A stretch of 29,618 nucleotides of DNA from NCBI GenBank assembly GCA_050742975.1, contig JBOGDQ010000297.1, forward strand, positions 1 to 29,618, given 5' to 3'. The position numbers and the translations under genes were made by a program. This document shows, one piece after another, positions 23,011-29,618 of this stretch. Source of the DNA: JBDTGE01 sp050742975. GTDB taxonomy: Bacteria; Actinomycetota; Actinomycetes; Mycobacteriales; Jatrophihabitantaceae. The notes under the pieces are model-generated. The model saw nothing but the letters and a program-made list of their open reading frames with translations, did no database searches and was not told the DNA's origin. Each line of letters opens with the position of its first letter. Positions within the stretch are counted from its first letter, which is position 1.

Positions 23011-24366
23011 GTGCGGGGCACAACGTTGCGAACGGTGGCCGTTTTGGCTGCCGCGTTGACGGTTGCGGGCGGCCTGAGCGCCTGCAGCGGTTTCGGCTGG
23101 GCGGGCAACGACGGGCCGAACACCATTCGCGTGCTGATGGTGAACAACCCGCAGATGATCGACCTGCAGAAGCTGGCGCCGGTGTTCACCAAGCAGACGG
23201 GCATCAAGGTCGACTTCACCACGCTGCCCGAGGACGACCTACGGGACAAGGCGAGCCAGGAGTTCTCCAGCCAGGCGCACCAGTACGACGTGGCGACGCT
23301 GTCCAACTTCGAGATCCCGTTCTACTCGAAGAACGGCTGGCTCCAGCCGATGGACTCCTACCTCGCGCACGACACCGCGTTCGACCAGGCCGACATCCTC
23401 AAGCCGATCGCGCAGAGCCTGACCGGCGCTGACGGCAAGATCTACGGTGAGCCCTTCTACGGCGAGTCCTCGTTCCTCATGTACCGCAAGGACGTCTTCA
23501 AGGCCAAGGGGTTGACGATGCCCGCCCACCCGACCTGGCAGCAGGTCGCGGCACTGGCCGCACAGGCCGACGGCGCGCAGCCCGGCATGAAGGGCATCTG
23601 CCTGCGCGGCCAGCCCGGCTGGGGCCAGGTGCTCGCGCCGCTCACGACGGTCGTGAACACGTTCGGCGGCACCTGGTTCGACAAGGACTGTTCGGCGCAT
23701 GTCGACGCGGCGCCGTTCAAGCAGGCGGTCAACTTCTACGTCAACCTGGTCCGCCAGCACGGCGAGATCGGCGCGGCCCAGTCCGGGTTCACCGAGTGCC
23801 TGACCGATCTGGAGCAGGGCAAGGTCGCGATGTGGTACGACGCGACGTCGGCCGCCGGATCGCTCGAGGCCCAGGGCTCGCCCGTCGCGGGCAAGATCGG
23901 CTACGCACCCGCGCCGGTCGTCAAGACGCAGACGTCCGGCTGGCTGTACGCCTGGTCCTGGGCGATCGAGAAGGGCGGCAAGCACCTGTCCAACGCCTGG
24001 AAGTTCGTGTCGTGGGCCTCGAGCAAGGCGTACGAGCAGCTGGTCGGCCAGAAGCTGGGCTGGGCGAACGTCCCGGCCGGCAAACGGGCTTCGACCTACT
24101 CCAACCCGGACTACCTCAAGGTCGCGAGCGCGTTCGCGCAGCCCACGTTGCATGCGATCCAGTCGGCCGACCCGAGCTCGCCGGGCGTGCAGCCGCGGCC
24201 GACGGGGGGCATCCAGTTCGTCGACATCCCCGAGTTCACCGACTTCGGCACCCAGGTCTCGCAGGACATCAGCTCTGCGATCGCCGGCAAGGAATCCGTC
24301 GACAGCGCCCTGAAGAACGGGCAGAAGCTGGCGTCCGCCGTCGGCAAGACCTACGCAAAGGGATGA
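23011..24366 (+). CDS. ABC sugar/polyol transporter, lipoprotein substrate-binding protein
   Basis: A 451-residue extracytoplasmic solute-binding protein, family 1 (MalE/UgpB-like). The N terminus is a lipoprotein signal: Arg-containing n-region, hydrophobic stretch 9-20, and a lipobox LSAC with Cys25 as lipid anchor. The mature part has the usual two-lobe pattern with LMVNNPQMIDLQKLAPVFTKQTGIKV early and GEPFYGESSFLMYRKDVFKAKG. Tryptophans near WYDATSAAGS and WAIEKGGKHLSNAWKFVSWAS suit ring stacking of a sugar or polyol. The start is GTG 23011 with GGAGG at 23001-23005, not the in-frame TTG at 22999 that lies ahead of the site. It is the first gene of a four-gene operon. The exact ligand cannot be read from sequence. 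Confidence 0.9.
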   Translation: MRGTTLRTVAVLAAALTVAGGLSACSGFGWAGNDGPNTIRVLMVNNPQMIDLQKLAPVFTKQTGIKVDFTTLPEDDLRDKASQEFSSQAHQYDVATLSNFEIPFYSKNGWLQPMDSYLAHDTAFDQADILKPIAQSLTGADGKIYGEPFYGESSFLMYRKDVFKAKGLTMPAHPTWQQVAALAAQADGAQPGMKGICLRGQPGWGQVLAPLTTVVNTFGGTWFDKDCSAHVDAAPFKQAVNFYVNLVRQHGEIGAAQSGFTECLTDLEQGKVAMWYDATSAAGSLEAQGSPVAGKIGYAPAPVVKTQTSGWLYAWSWAIEKGGKHLSNAWKFVSWASSKAYEQLVGQKLGWANVPAGKRASTYSNPDYLKVASAFAQPTLHAIQSADPSSPGVQPRPTGGIQFVDIPEFTDFGTQVSQDISSAIAGKESVDSALKNGQKLASAVGKTYAKG

Positions 24367-24379
24367 GAGGGCCGAGCAG

Positions 24380-25357
24380 ATGACCGCAGACGTCTCCGCG
24401 CTCGACGCATCGCCGGCCAGCAAGCGCGAGCGGCACAAGGCCCCGCCCACCGCGGCGCATGCGCTGAACAGGCAGGAGCGCTGGGCTCGACGCGCGCCCC
24501 TGCTCCCGGGGCTGATCTTCCTGATCATCGTCACCCAGTTGCCGTTCGTCGCCACGCTCGTCATCTCGTTCATGCGGTGGAACGCGCTGTCACCGCAGAA
24601 CAAGGGCTTCGCCGGGATCGACAACTACCGCAAGGTGTTCAGCGACGCGACGCTGCGATCCTCGATCCTGTTCACGATCGTGCTCACCGTGACGGTCGTG
24701 CTCGTGAGCCTGGTGCTCGGCATGCTGATCGCACTGCTGCTCGACCGGATCTTCTTCGGCCGCGGGCTCGTGCGGACGTTGATGATCACCCCGTTCCTCA
24801 TCGTCCCGGTCGCCGCGGCCCTGCTGTTCAAGCACGGCATCTACAACCCCAGCTACGGCCTGCTGAACGGCACGCTGAACGCGATCGGCAAGCTGTTCGG
24901 CGCCACGGCAACCCAGCCGGACTGGCTGACCGCGCACCCGAAGCTCATGGTCGAGGCCGAGCTGATCTGGCAGTGGACACCGTTCATGATGCTGATCCTG
25001 CTGGCCGGCCTGCAGTCGCGCGACAAGGAGGTGGTCCAGGCGGCCTACGTCGACGGCGCGACGCCGTGGCAGGCGTTCCGCTACATCACCTTCCCGCACC
25101 TGCGTAAGTACCTGGAGCTGGGCGGGCTGCTGGGTGGCATCTACATCGTCCAGAACTTCGACACCGTCTTCACGATCACGTCCGGCGGGCTCGGGACGGC
25201 GAACATGCCGTACACGATCTACCAGACGTTCTTCAGCGCGCACGACTACGGGCTGGCCTCGGCGCAGGGCGTCGTGGTGGTCATCGGCTCGCTGATCATC
25301 GCGACGTTCGCACTGCGCGTCGTGTCGTCCCTGTTCGAAGAGGAGGTCGGCCGATGA
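24380..25357 (+). CDS. ABC sugar/polyol transporter permease 1 (MalF/UgpA-like)
   Basis: 325 residues with a cytosolic N-terminal tail of about 40 and six predicted transmembrane segments (about 41-63, 94-118, 134-153, 187-210, 243-262 and 292-312). The EAA loop that docks the ATPase is EVVQAAYVDGATPWQAFRYI, followed by TFPHL. The order binding protein, permease, permease is standard for CUT1 importers. It starts 13 bases after the binding-protein stop with a GAG-rich leader and overlaps permease 2 by four bases (ATGA), showing translational coupling. Confidence 0.9.
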   Translation: MTADVSALDASPASKRERHKAPPTAAHALNRQERWARRAPLLPGLIFLIIVTQLPFVATLVISFMRWNALSPQNKGFAGIDNYRKVFSDATLRSSILFTIVLTVTVVLVSLVLGMLIALLLDRIFFGRGLVRTLMITPFLIVPVAAALLFKHGIYNPSYGLLNGTLNAIGKLFGATATQPDWLTAHPKLMVEAELIWQWTPFMMLILLAGLQSRDKEVVQAAYVDGATPWQAFRYITFPHLRKYLELGGLLGGIYIVQNFDTVFTITSGGLGTANMPYTIYQTFFSAHDYGLASAQGVVVVIGSLIIATFALRVVSSLFEEEVGR

Positions 25358-26226
25358 CCGCGCTCGCGACAACGGCCCCGCCGAAGATCGAGGCGCCGAA
25401 GGTCAAGCCGAAGAGCCACGCCAACGCCTACCTCGGCGTGATCGCCTGGATCGTCGGGATCATCTTCGTCGTCCCGGTGCTGTTCATGATCCTGACGTCG
25501 TTCCACAGCGAGTCGGACGCGAGCACCAACCCACCGAGCATCGGCGCACCGCTCACCTTCGACGGATACCGCGACTTCTTCAGCGGCGGCGCGAACCCGT
25601 GGCCGTACCTGGCCAACTCGCTGACCGCGAGTGTGCTGTCGACGCTGTTCGTGCTCGCGCTGGCGATCCCCGCCGCCTACGCCTGCTCGATCCGTCCGGT
25701 GCGCAAGTGGACGGACGTGATGTTCTTCTTCCTGTCCACCAAGATGCTGCCACCGGTTGCCGGGCTGCTGCCGATCTACCTGATCGCGCAGAAGATCGAC
25801 ATGCTGGACAACATCCTGCTGCTGACGATCCTCTACACCTCGATGAACCTGCCGATCGCGGTGTGGATGATGCGCTCGTTCCTGGCCGAGATCCCGCCGG
25901 CGATCCTGGAGGCGGCGTCCATCGACGGCGCGGGCCTGCTGTACCAGATGCGCAAGATCATCGTGCCGATCTCGATGCCGGGCATCGCCGCGACCTCGCT
26001 GATCTGCTTCATCTTCAGCTGGAACGAGTTGCTGTTCGCACGGGTCCTGACCGGCGTCTCGGCGCAGACCGGACCGGTGTTCCTCACCAGCTTCGTGACC
26101 AGCCAGGGACTGTTCCTCGCCAAGGTATGCGCGGCCGCGACGATCGTCTCGCTGCCGGTGCTGATCGCCGGCTTCGCCGCGCAGGACAAGCTGGTCCAGG
26201 GCCTGTCCCTCGGAGCCGTCAAGTGA
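25354..26226 (+). CDS. ABC sugar/polyol transporter permease 2 (MalG/UgpE-like)
   Basis: 290 residues, six transmembrane segments starting with YLGVIAWIVGIIFVVPVLFMIL. The EAA loop is IPPAILEAASIDGAGLLYQM followed by a IVPISMPG segment, as in MalG/SmoG-type permeases. A periplasmic segment with a DGYRDFF block follows TM1, as is usual. ATG 25354 overlaps the permease 1 stop and its own stop overlaps the dehydrogenase GTG, so three genes are translationally coupled. Together with permease 1 it forms the membrane channel; no ATP-binding subunit gene is in the window. Confidence 0.9.
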   Translation: MTALATTAPPKIEAPKVKPKSHANAYLGVIAWIVGIIFVVPVLFMILTSFHSESDASTNPPSIGAPLTFDGYRDFFSGGANPWPYLANSLTASVLSTLFVLALAIPAAYACSIRPVRKWTDVMFFFLSTKMLPPVAGLLPIYLIAQKIDMLDNILLLTILYTSMNLPIAVWMMRSFLAEIPPAILEAASIDGAGLLYQMRKIIVPISMPGIAATSLICFIFSWNELLFARVLTGVSAQTGPVFLTSFVTSQGLFLAKVCAAATIVSLPVLIAGFAAQDKLVQGLSLGAVK

Positions 26227-27221
26227 GAGCGGCAGTGATCAAGTCGGTCGGCGAGATCGGGATCGAGAGCGTCGACGACCCGACCCCTAGGCCGCGCGAG
26301 GTCGTGGTCCAGGTGGCGGCGGTCGGCCTGTGCGGGACGGACCTGCACATCCTGCAGGGCGAGTTCGCGCCGTCGCTGCCGCTGATCCCCGGTCACGAGT
26401 TCGCCGGCGTCGTGGTCGCCCTCGGCACCGAGGTGGACTCCGTTGCCGAGGGCGACCGCGTGGCCGTCGATCCGTCGCTGTACTGCTTCGAGTGCCACTA
26501 CTGCCGCCTGGGCCGGAACAACCTCTGCCTGCACTGGGGCGGGATCGGCGTGACGACCTCCGGCGGCGCGGCCGAGTTCGCGGCGGCGCCCGCAGCCAAT
26601 TGCGTGCGGCTGCCCGACTCGGTCGCGACCGCCGACGCCACGCTGATCGAGCCGCTGTCGTGCGCGGTGCGCGGTTACGACGTGCTGTCCAGCCAACTCG
26701 GCGCGCACGTGCTGATCTACGGCGCCGGGACGATGGGGCTGATGATGCTCGAGCTGGCCAAGCGGGTCGGCGCCGTCTCGGTCGACGTGGTGGACGTGAA
26801 CGCCGATCGGCTGAAGGTGGCCGCGCAGCTGGGCTGCTCGCGCACCGCGACCAGCGCCGACGAGATGGAACTGGCGTACGGGTGGGAGCTGGTCGTCGAC
26901 GCGACCGGGAACGAGCGGGCGATCCAGGACGGTATCGGGCGCGTCGGGCCGGGCGGGACGTTCCTGCAGTTTGGGGTGGCCGACTACGCCGCGCGGGCGA
27001 CGATCGACCCGTACCGCATCTACAACAAGGAGATCACCATCACCGGCTCGATGGCCGTGCTGCACAGCTACGAGCGCGCGGCCGACCTGTTCGCCTCCGG
27101 TGTCCTCGACCCGTCGGTGTTCATCACCGATCGCTACCCGCTCGCTCGCTACTCGGACGCGATCGAGGCGTTCCGGGGCGGCGCCGGGTTGAAGACGCAG
27201 GTGCTGCCGAACGCGAGCTGA
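26223..27221 (+). CDS. Zinc-dependent medium-chain dehydrogenase (polyol dehydrogenase-like)
   Basis: 332 residues of the MDR alcohol/sorbitol dehydrogenase family. Catalytic zinc site: Cys37 (GLCGTD), His58-Glu59 (GHEFAG) and Glu143 (LIEPLSC). The structural zinc lobe has four cysteines, C88, C91, C94 and C102. The Rossmann motif YGAGTMGLM starts near 166, and the acidic Asp191 at the end of the second strand favours NAD over NADP. Encoded in the operon of a polyol-type importer and opposite a xylulokinase, it most likely oxidises a polyol (for example xylitol, arabitol or sorbitol) to a ketose; the substrate is inferred. GTG 26223 overlaps the permease 2 stop (GTGA). Its last 98 bases overlap the convergent repair gene. 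Confidence 0.88.
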   Translation: MRAAVIKSVGEIGIESVDDPTPRPREVVVQVAAVGLCGTDLHILQGEFAPSLPLIPGHEFAGVVVALGTEVDSVAEGDRVAVDPSLYCFECHYCRLGRNNLCLHWGGIGVTTSGGAAEFAAAPAANCVRLPDSVATADATLIEPLSCAVRGYDVLSSQLGAHVLIYGAGTMGLMMLELAKRVGAVSVDVVDVNADRLKVAAQLGCSRTATSADEMELAYGWELVVDATGNERAIQDGIGRVGPGGTFLQFGVADYAARATIDPYRIYNKEITITGSMAVLHSYERAADLFASGVLDPSVFITDRYPLARYSDAIEAFRGGAGLKTQVLPNAS

Positions 27222-27549
27222 CCGCTCGCCCGTCCCAGCGGTGCGCCGCCAGATCGACCCGGTTGCCGATGAACCGGACGCCCTCGCTGAGCAGCAGTTG
27301 ACGCTGCTCGGTGTAGAGGTGCTCGGCGCACGTGCCGTTCGCCCGCAGCACGCGATGCCACGGAACCGTGCCATGCTCGCCGTCCCGCGTCGCAAACTCC
27401 CCTCGCCCGTCCATCGCCAGCACCCGGCCGACCATGCGGGCCGCCCTCGAGCCGCAGAACTCCGCGACGTCGCCGTAGGTCATCACCTTCCCGGGCGGGA
27501 TCGACTCGACGCACGCGAGAATCCGGCGCGGCAGGGACTCCTCGGGCAC
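27124..27549 (-). CDS. Alkyltransferase-like (ATL) DNA-repair protein, PWHR type
   Basis: 141 residues from GTG 27549. The core to about residue 107 is the MGMT DNA-binding domain: IPPGKVMTYGDVAEFCG with the nucleotide-flipping Tyr25, an ARMVGRVL helix, and VPWHRVLRANG, where Trp64 replaces the alkyl-accepting Cys of PCHR. ATL proteins therefore cannot transfer the alkyl group; they flip out and bind O6-alkylguanine and hand the lesion to nucleotide excision repair. The last 34 or so residues (after AAHRWDG) are Ser/Arg/Pro-rich, unlike the family, and lie antisense to the dehydrogenase 3' end. The usual stop seems to have been lost, so the reading runs on. Only a weak ribosome binding site precedes the GTG. 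Confidence 0.83.
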   Translation of the reverse strand: MPEESLPRRILACVESIPPGKVMTYGDVAEFCGSRAARMVGRVLAMDGRGEFATRDGEHGTVPWHRVLRANGTCAEHLYTEQRQLLLSEGVRFIGNRVDLAAHRWDGRAVSSRSAAPASSTRRRPGTPRSRPSSERAGSDR

Positions 27550-27633
27550 CGGCCCATTCTCACAGAGCGCGCCATCCGGTGAGCACCGATCCGCACGCCC
27601 GCTCCATCAGGCACCGCGGAGCATGATGGCGGG

Positions 27634-28635
27634 GTGCTCCCGATCGAGCTGCCGATCGTCCAGGCCCCCATGGCCGGCGGAACGTCCACGCGCGCGCTCG
27701 CCGCGGCGGTCGCAAACGCCGGCGGGCTGGGGTTTGTCGCGGGCGGCTACCTCACGGCGGACGCCCTGCGTGACGCGATCGCCGCAACCCGGGCCCTGAC
27801 CGGTGGCCCGCTGGGCGTGAACCTGTTCGTGCCGTCCACCCCGGGCGACCCGGTGGCCATCGCCCGGTATGCCGACGAGCTGCAGCCCGAGGCGAATCGG
27901 CTGGGGGTCGCGCTCGGCGAGCCGCGCTGGGAGGACGACGCGTACCAGGCCAAGCTCGACGTCGTCGTAGCCACCGCACCGCAGTTGGCCGGCTTCACCT
28001 TCGGCTGCCCCGCGACCGACGTGGTAGAGCGGCTGCACGGGGCCGGCTCGCAGGTCGCCGTCACTGTCACCGGCGCCGCGGAGGCCAGGCAGGCCCAGGC
28101 CGCCGGGGTCGACCTGCTGATCGTCCAAGGCACCGAGGCGGGCGGGCACCAGGGCGGCTTCGACGACTGCTCGCCCAACCTGACCCCGCTGCTGCACCTG
28201 CTCGCGGAGCTGCGGGACACGACGCCGCTGCCGTTGATCGCGAGCGGCGGCGTGATGGACAGCGCCGGCCTGGCCGCGGCGCTCGGGGCAGGCGCGGTCG
28301 CCGCCCAGCTCGGGACGGCGCTGCTGTGCACACCCGAGGCCGGGACGTCAGCGGTGCACCGTCGGGCTCTGCTCGACGGGGCCTTCGACGAAACCGCGAT
28401 CACCCGGGCCTACAGCGGCCGCTACGGGCGCGGGCTGCGCAACCGGCTCGCCCGCGAGCACCCGGACGCCCCGCGCGCCTACCCCGAGGTGCACCACCTC
28501 ACCCGCCCACTGCGCGCGGCGGCTACGGCAGCGGGCGATCCGGAGGTTCCCAACCTGTGGGCCGGGACGGGCTGGCGATCGATCACAGCGCGGCCGGCTG
28601 CGCAGGTCGTACGCACGATCGCGGGCCGGGCGTGA
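27634..28635 (+). CDS. Nitronate monooxygenase (NMO/2-nitropropane dioxygenase family)
   Basis: A 333-residue FMN-dependent TIM-barrel enzyme that oxidises alkyl nitronates, often regarded as protection against propionate 3-nitronate. Seen: LPIVQAPMAGG at the N terminus, GGLGFVAGGYL at 30-40, GVNLFVP at 61-67, the catalytic-region QGTEAGGHQGGFDD with His172, LPLIASGGVMD, and a flavin-phosphate site AAQLGTALL. Length is normal. GTG 27634 was chosen because it opens directly into the conserved first strand; the nearby ATGs at 27623 and 27626 are in another frame. It is divergent from the ATL gene with 84 bases between. Related FMN barrels such as enoyl-reductase FabK cannot be fully excluded. 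Confidence 0.87.
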   Translation: MLPIELPIVQAPMAGGTSTRALAAAVANAGGLGFVAGGYLTADALRDAIAATRALTGGPLGVNLFVPSTPGDPVAIARYADELQPEANRLGVALGEPRWEDDAYQAKLDVVVATAPQLAGFTFGCPATDVVERLHGAGSQVAVTVTGAAEARQAQAAGVDLLIVQGTEAGGHQGGFDDCSPNLTPLLHLLAELRDTTPLPLIASGGVMDSAGLAAALGAGAVAAQLGTALLCTPEAGTSAVHRRALLDGAFDETAITRAYSGRYGRGLRNRLAREHPDAPRAYPEVHHLTRPLRAAATAAGDPEVPNLWAGTGWRSITARPAAQVVRTIAGRA

Positions 28636-28712
28636 TCACGCTCGCCATGGCGGTCACCGGGTATCACGCTCTAGGGTCCGATGCGGCTCACGAGCGAGGG
28701 AGGTTGGTTCGG

Positions 28713-28946
28713 ATGTCCGAAGGTCCCGTCGGGCTGATCGGCTCGCTGGCCGTTGCCACGCGCGGCGATCAAGGCCCGGGCGAGGTCGTCCTGACGCTGC
28801 GCGGCGCCACCGAGACCTACCTGGCCTGGTCGCCCGAACCGCTGCCCAAGCGCGCCCGCGTTCTGGTGCTGGCCGAACGCGGGGCGCGGACCGTGGACGT
28901 GATCGCGTTCCCCGACGACCGGCCGGCCTCCGAGCTGGATCTCTGA
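28713..28946 (+). CDS. Small soluble NfeD-like protein
   Basis: 77 residues, predicted all-beta and without a membrane segment: GPVGLIGSLAVATRG opens it, followed by VVLTLRG, ETYLAWS and RARVLVLAERGARTVDVIAF. The pattern fits the OB-fold C-terminal domain of NfeD proteins, which work with flotillin/SPFH proteins encoded next to them, as here. It lacks the transmembrane helices of full NfeD. ATG 28713 has GAGGGAGG at 28696-28703. The stop lies within a perfect 14-base tandem duplication. The SPFH gene starts 42 bases later. Assignment is by pattern and context rather than a strong signature. Confidence 0.7.
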   Translation: MSEGPVGLIGSLAVATRGDQGPGEVVLTLRGATETYLAWSPEPLPKRARVLVLAERGARTVDVIAFPDDRPASELDL

Positions 28947-28961
28947 CGCTGGATCTCTGAC
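28934..28961. repeat. Perfect 14-base tandem duplication over the NfeD-like stop codon
   Basis: GCTGGATCTCTGAC occurs at 28934-28947 and again at 28948-28961. Each copy contains a TGA. The first ends the NfeD-like gene, and the second repeats its last codons and stop in the intergenic space. Confidence 0.9.
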
Positions 28962-28988
28962 CATCCGCTACTGACAAAGGACGACGCG

Positions 28989-29618
28989 ATGTTCTTCTAC
29001 CACGTGCCACGGGCCGACGAAGCGATGGTCGTCTCGGGCGGCAAGTCCGACACCGGGACGCCGTTCCGCGTCGTCACCGGTCACGGCGCGTTCGTGCTGC
29101 CGTACTTCCGCAAGGCGCAGCTGCTCACGCTGTCGATGAACGAGTCCGAGGTCGAGGAGCGGTGCGTGACCCGGCAGGGCATCGCGCTGAACGTGAAGGC
29201 CGTGATCGCGTTCAAGGTCGGCAACGACCCCGAGAGCATCGTCAACGCCGCACAACGCTTCCTGTCCGACCAGAACCAGATGGGCGTGCTGACCGGCCGG
29301 ATCTTCGCCGGTCACCTGCGCTCGATCGTCGGCTCGATGACGGTCGAGGACATCATCCGCGAGCGCCAGAAGCTCGCCTCCGAAGTGCTCGACGCCTCGG
29401 CGCCTGAGATGGCCAAGCTCGGCCTCGTCGTCGACTCGTTCCAGATCGAGTCGATCTCCGACGACACCGGCTACATCAAGGCGCTCTCGCAGCCGCACGT
29501 CGCGACGGTCAACCAAGCTGCGCAGATCGCCCAGGCGCAGGCCGACCAGGCGGCCGCCGAGGCGCAGCAGAAGTCCGCCCGCGCGCAGGCACAGTACGCG
29601 CAGGAGACAGCCGTCGCC
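28989..29618 (+). CDS. SPFH/band 7 (flotillin-like) protein, N-terminal part
   Basis: 210 residues visible, running off the window in frame. The SPFH domain covers about 10-165: ADEAMVVSGG, TGHGAFVLPYF, LSMNESEVEERCVTRQGIALNVKA-type strands, then helices ending EMAKLGLVVDSFQIESISDD. From about 175 an Ala/Gln-rich coiled coil begins (AAQIAQAQADQAAAEAQQ), as in flotillins. Such proteins organise membrane microdomains and oligomerise. Unlike YuaG/FloT it starts straight into the domain with MFFYHVPRADE and has no hydrophobic anchor. An in-frame TGA at 28971-28973 and AAGGA at 28976-28980 exclude a longer N terminus. It is preceded by the NfeD-like gene, its usual partner. Confidence 0.85.
   Translation, partial: MFFYHVPRADEAMVVSGGKSDTGTPFRVVTGHGAFVLPYFRKAQLLTLSMNESEVEERCVTRQGIALNVKAVIAFKVGNDPESIVNAAQRFLSDQNQMGVLTGRIFAGHLRSIVGSMTVEDIIRERQKLASEVLDASAPEMAKLGLVVDSFQIESISDDTGYIKALSQPHVATVNQAAQIAQAQADQAAAEAQQKSARAQAQYAQETAVA

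Noticed and set aside
28326..28946. A 206-codon version of the NfeD-like gene starting inside the nitronate monooxygenase gene
   Set aside because: The N-terminal part overlaps a confident gene in another frame and is low-complexity; a good ribosome binding site precedes the internal ATG at 28713.

Overview
The window is about 70% G+C and densely coded. Gene content points to a mycothiol-using actinobacterium: mycoredoxin, the paired AdnA/AdnB helicase-nucleases, an NADH/NAD-cap hydrolase of NudC type, many GTG starts, 4-base GTGA/ATGA overlaps and some apparently leaderless starts. The order uvrD2 - mrx1 - nudC - adnB - adnA is the neighbourhood I recall from mycobacteria, here with other genes inserted between. 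The species cannot be fixed from the sequence; a Frankiales/Jatrophihabitans-like or related actinomycete is a guess.

Layout. (1) 1-1915: the 5' part of uvrD2 on the minus strand, divergent from mrx1 (mycoredoxin) and a kinase-fold protein without a P-loop. A GGAAT-N19-GTT thiol-stress sigma-factor-type promoter lies in front of mrx1. (2) 2031-6295: a MarR regulator translationally coupled to a very large fused heterodimer-type ABC exporter gene, which is cut by an in-frame TAG at 5231-5233. (3) 6324-11314, minus strand: an operon of M20 dipeptidase, catalytic M16 peptidase, non-catalytic M16 partner and NudC, with 4-base overlaps between the last three. (4) 11399-12535: a monomeric sarcosine / N-methyl-amino-acid oxidase-like flavoprotein that converges on (5) 12525-18954, minus strand: adnA followed by adnB, the double-strand-break resection machine. 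The tail of adnA is partly repeated in front of adnB. (6) 19041-19622: a small HAD-like protein ending in a long hairpin.

(7) 19676-27221 is a polyol/sugar catabolic locus. On the minus strand a SorC-type regulator, an APH-fold phosphotransferase and a xylulokinase run away from a divergent plus-strand operon of lipoprotein binding protein, two permeases and a zinc MDR dehydrogenase. The logic is uptake of a polyol, oxidation to a ketose, then phosphorylation, under a sugar-sensing regulator. The divergent region holds two GAGC-N8-GCTC inverted repeats that are good operator candidates. No transporter ATPase gene is present, so the importer probably uses a shared ATPase encoded elsewhere. (8) 27124-29618: an alkyltransferase-like DNA repair protein (PWHR instead of PCHR), a nitronate monooxygenase, and a small NfeD-like protein followed by an SPFH/flotillin-like protein that runs off the window and starts without a membrane anchor.

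No tRNA, rRNA, CRISPR array, insertion sequence or phage gene was seen, and no gene-free stretch exceeds 300 bases. The observations most worth following up are the amber stop in the exporter, the sigma-R/SigH-like promoter with an overlapping palindrome at mrx1, the paired SorC operators, the duplicated adnA tail, and the anchorless flotillin.
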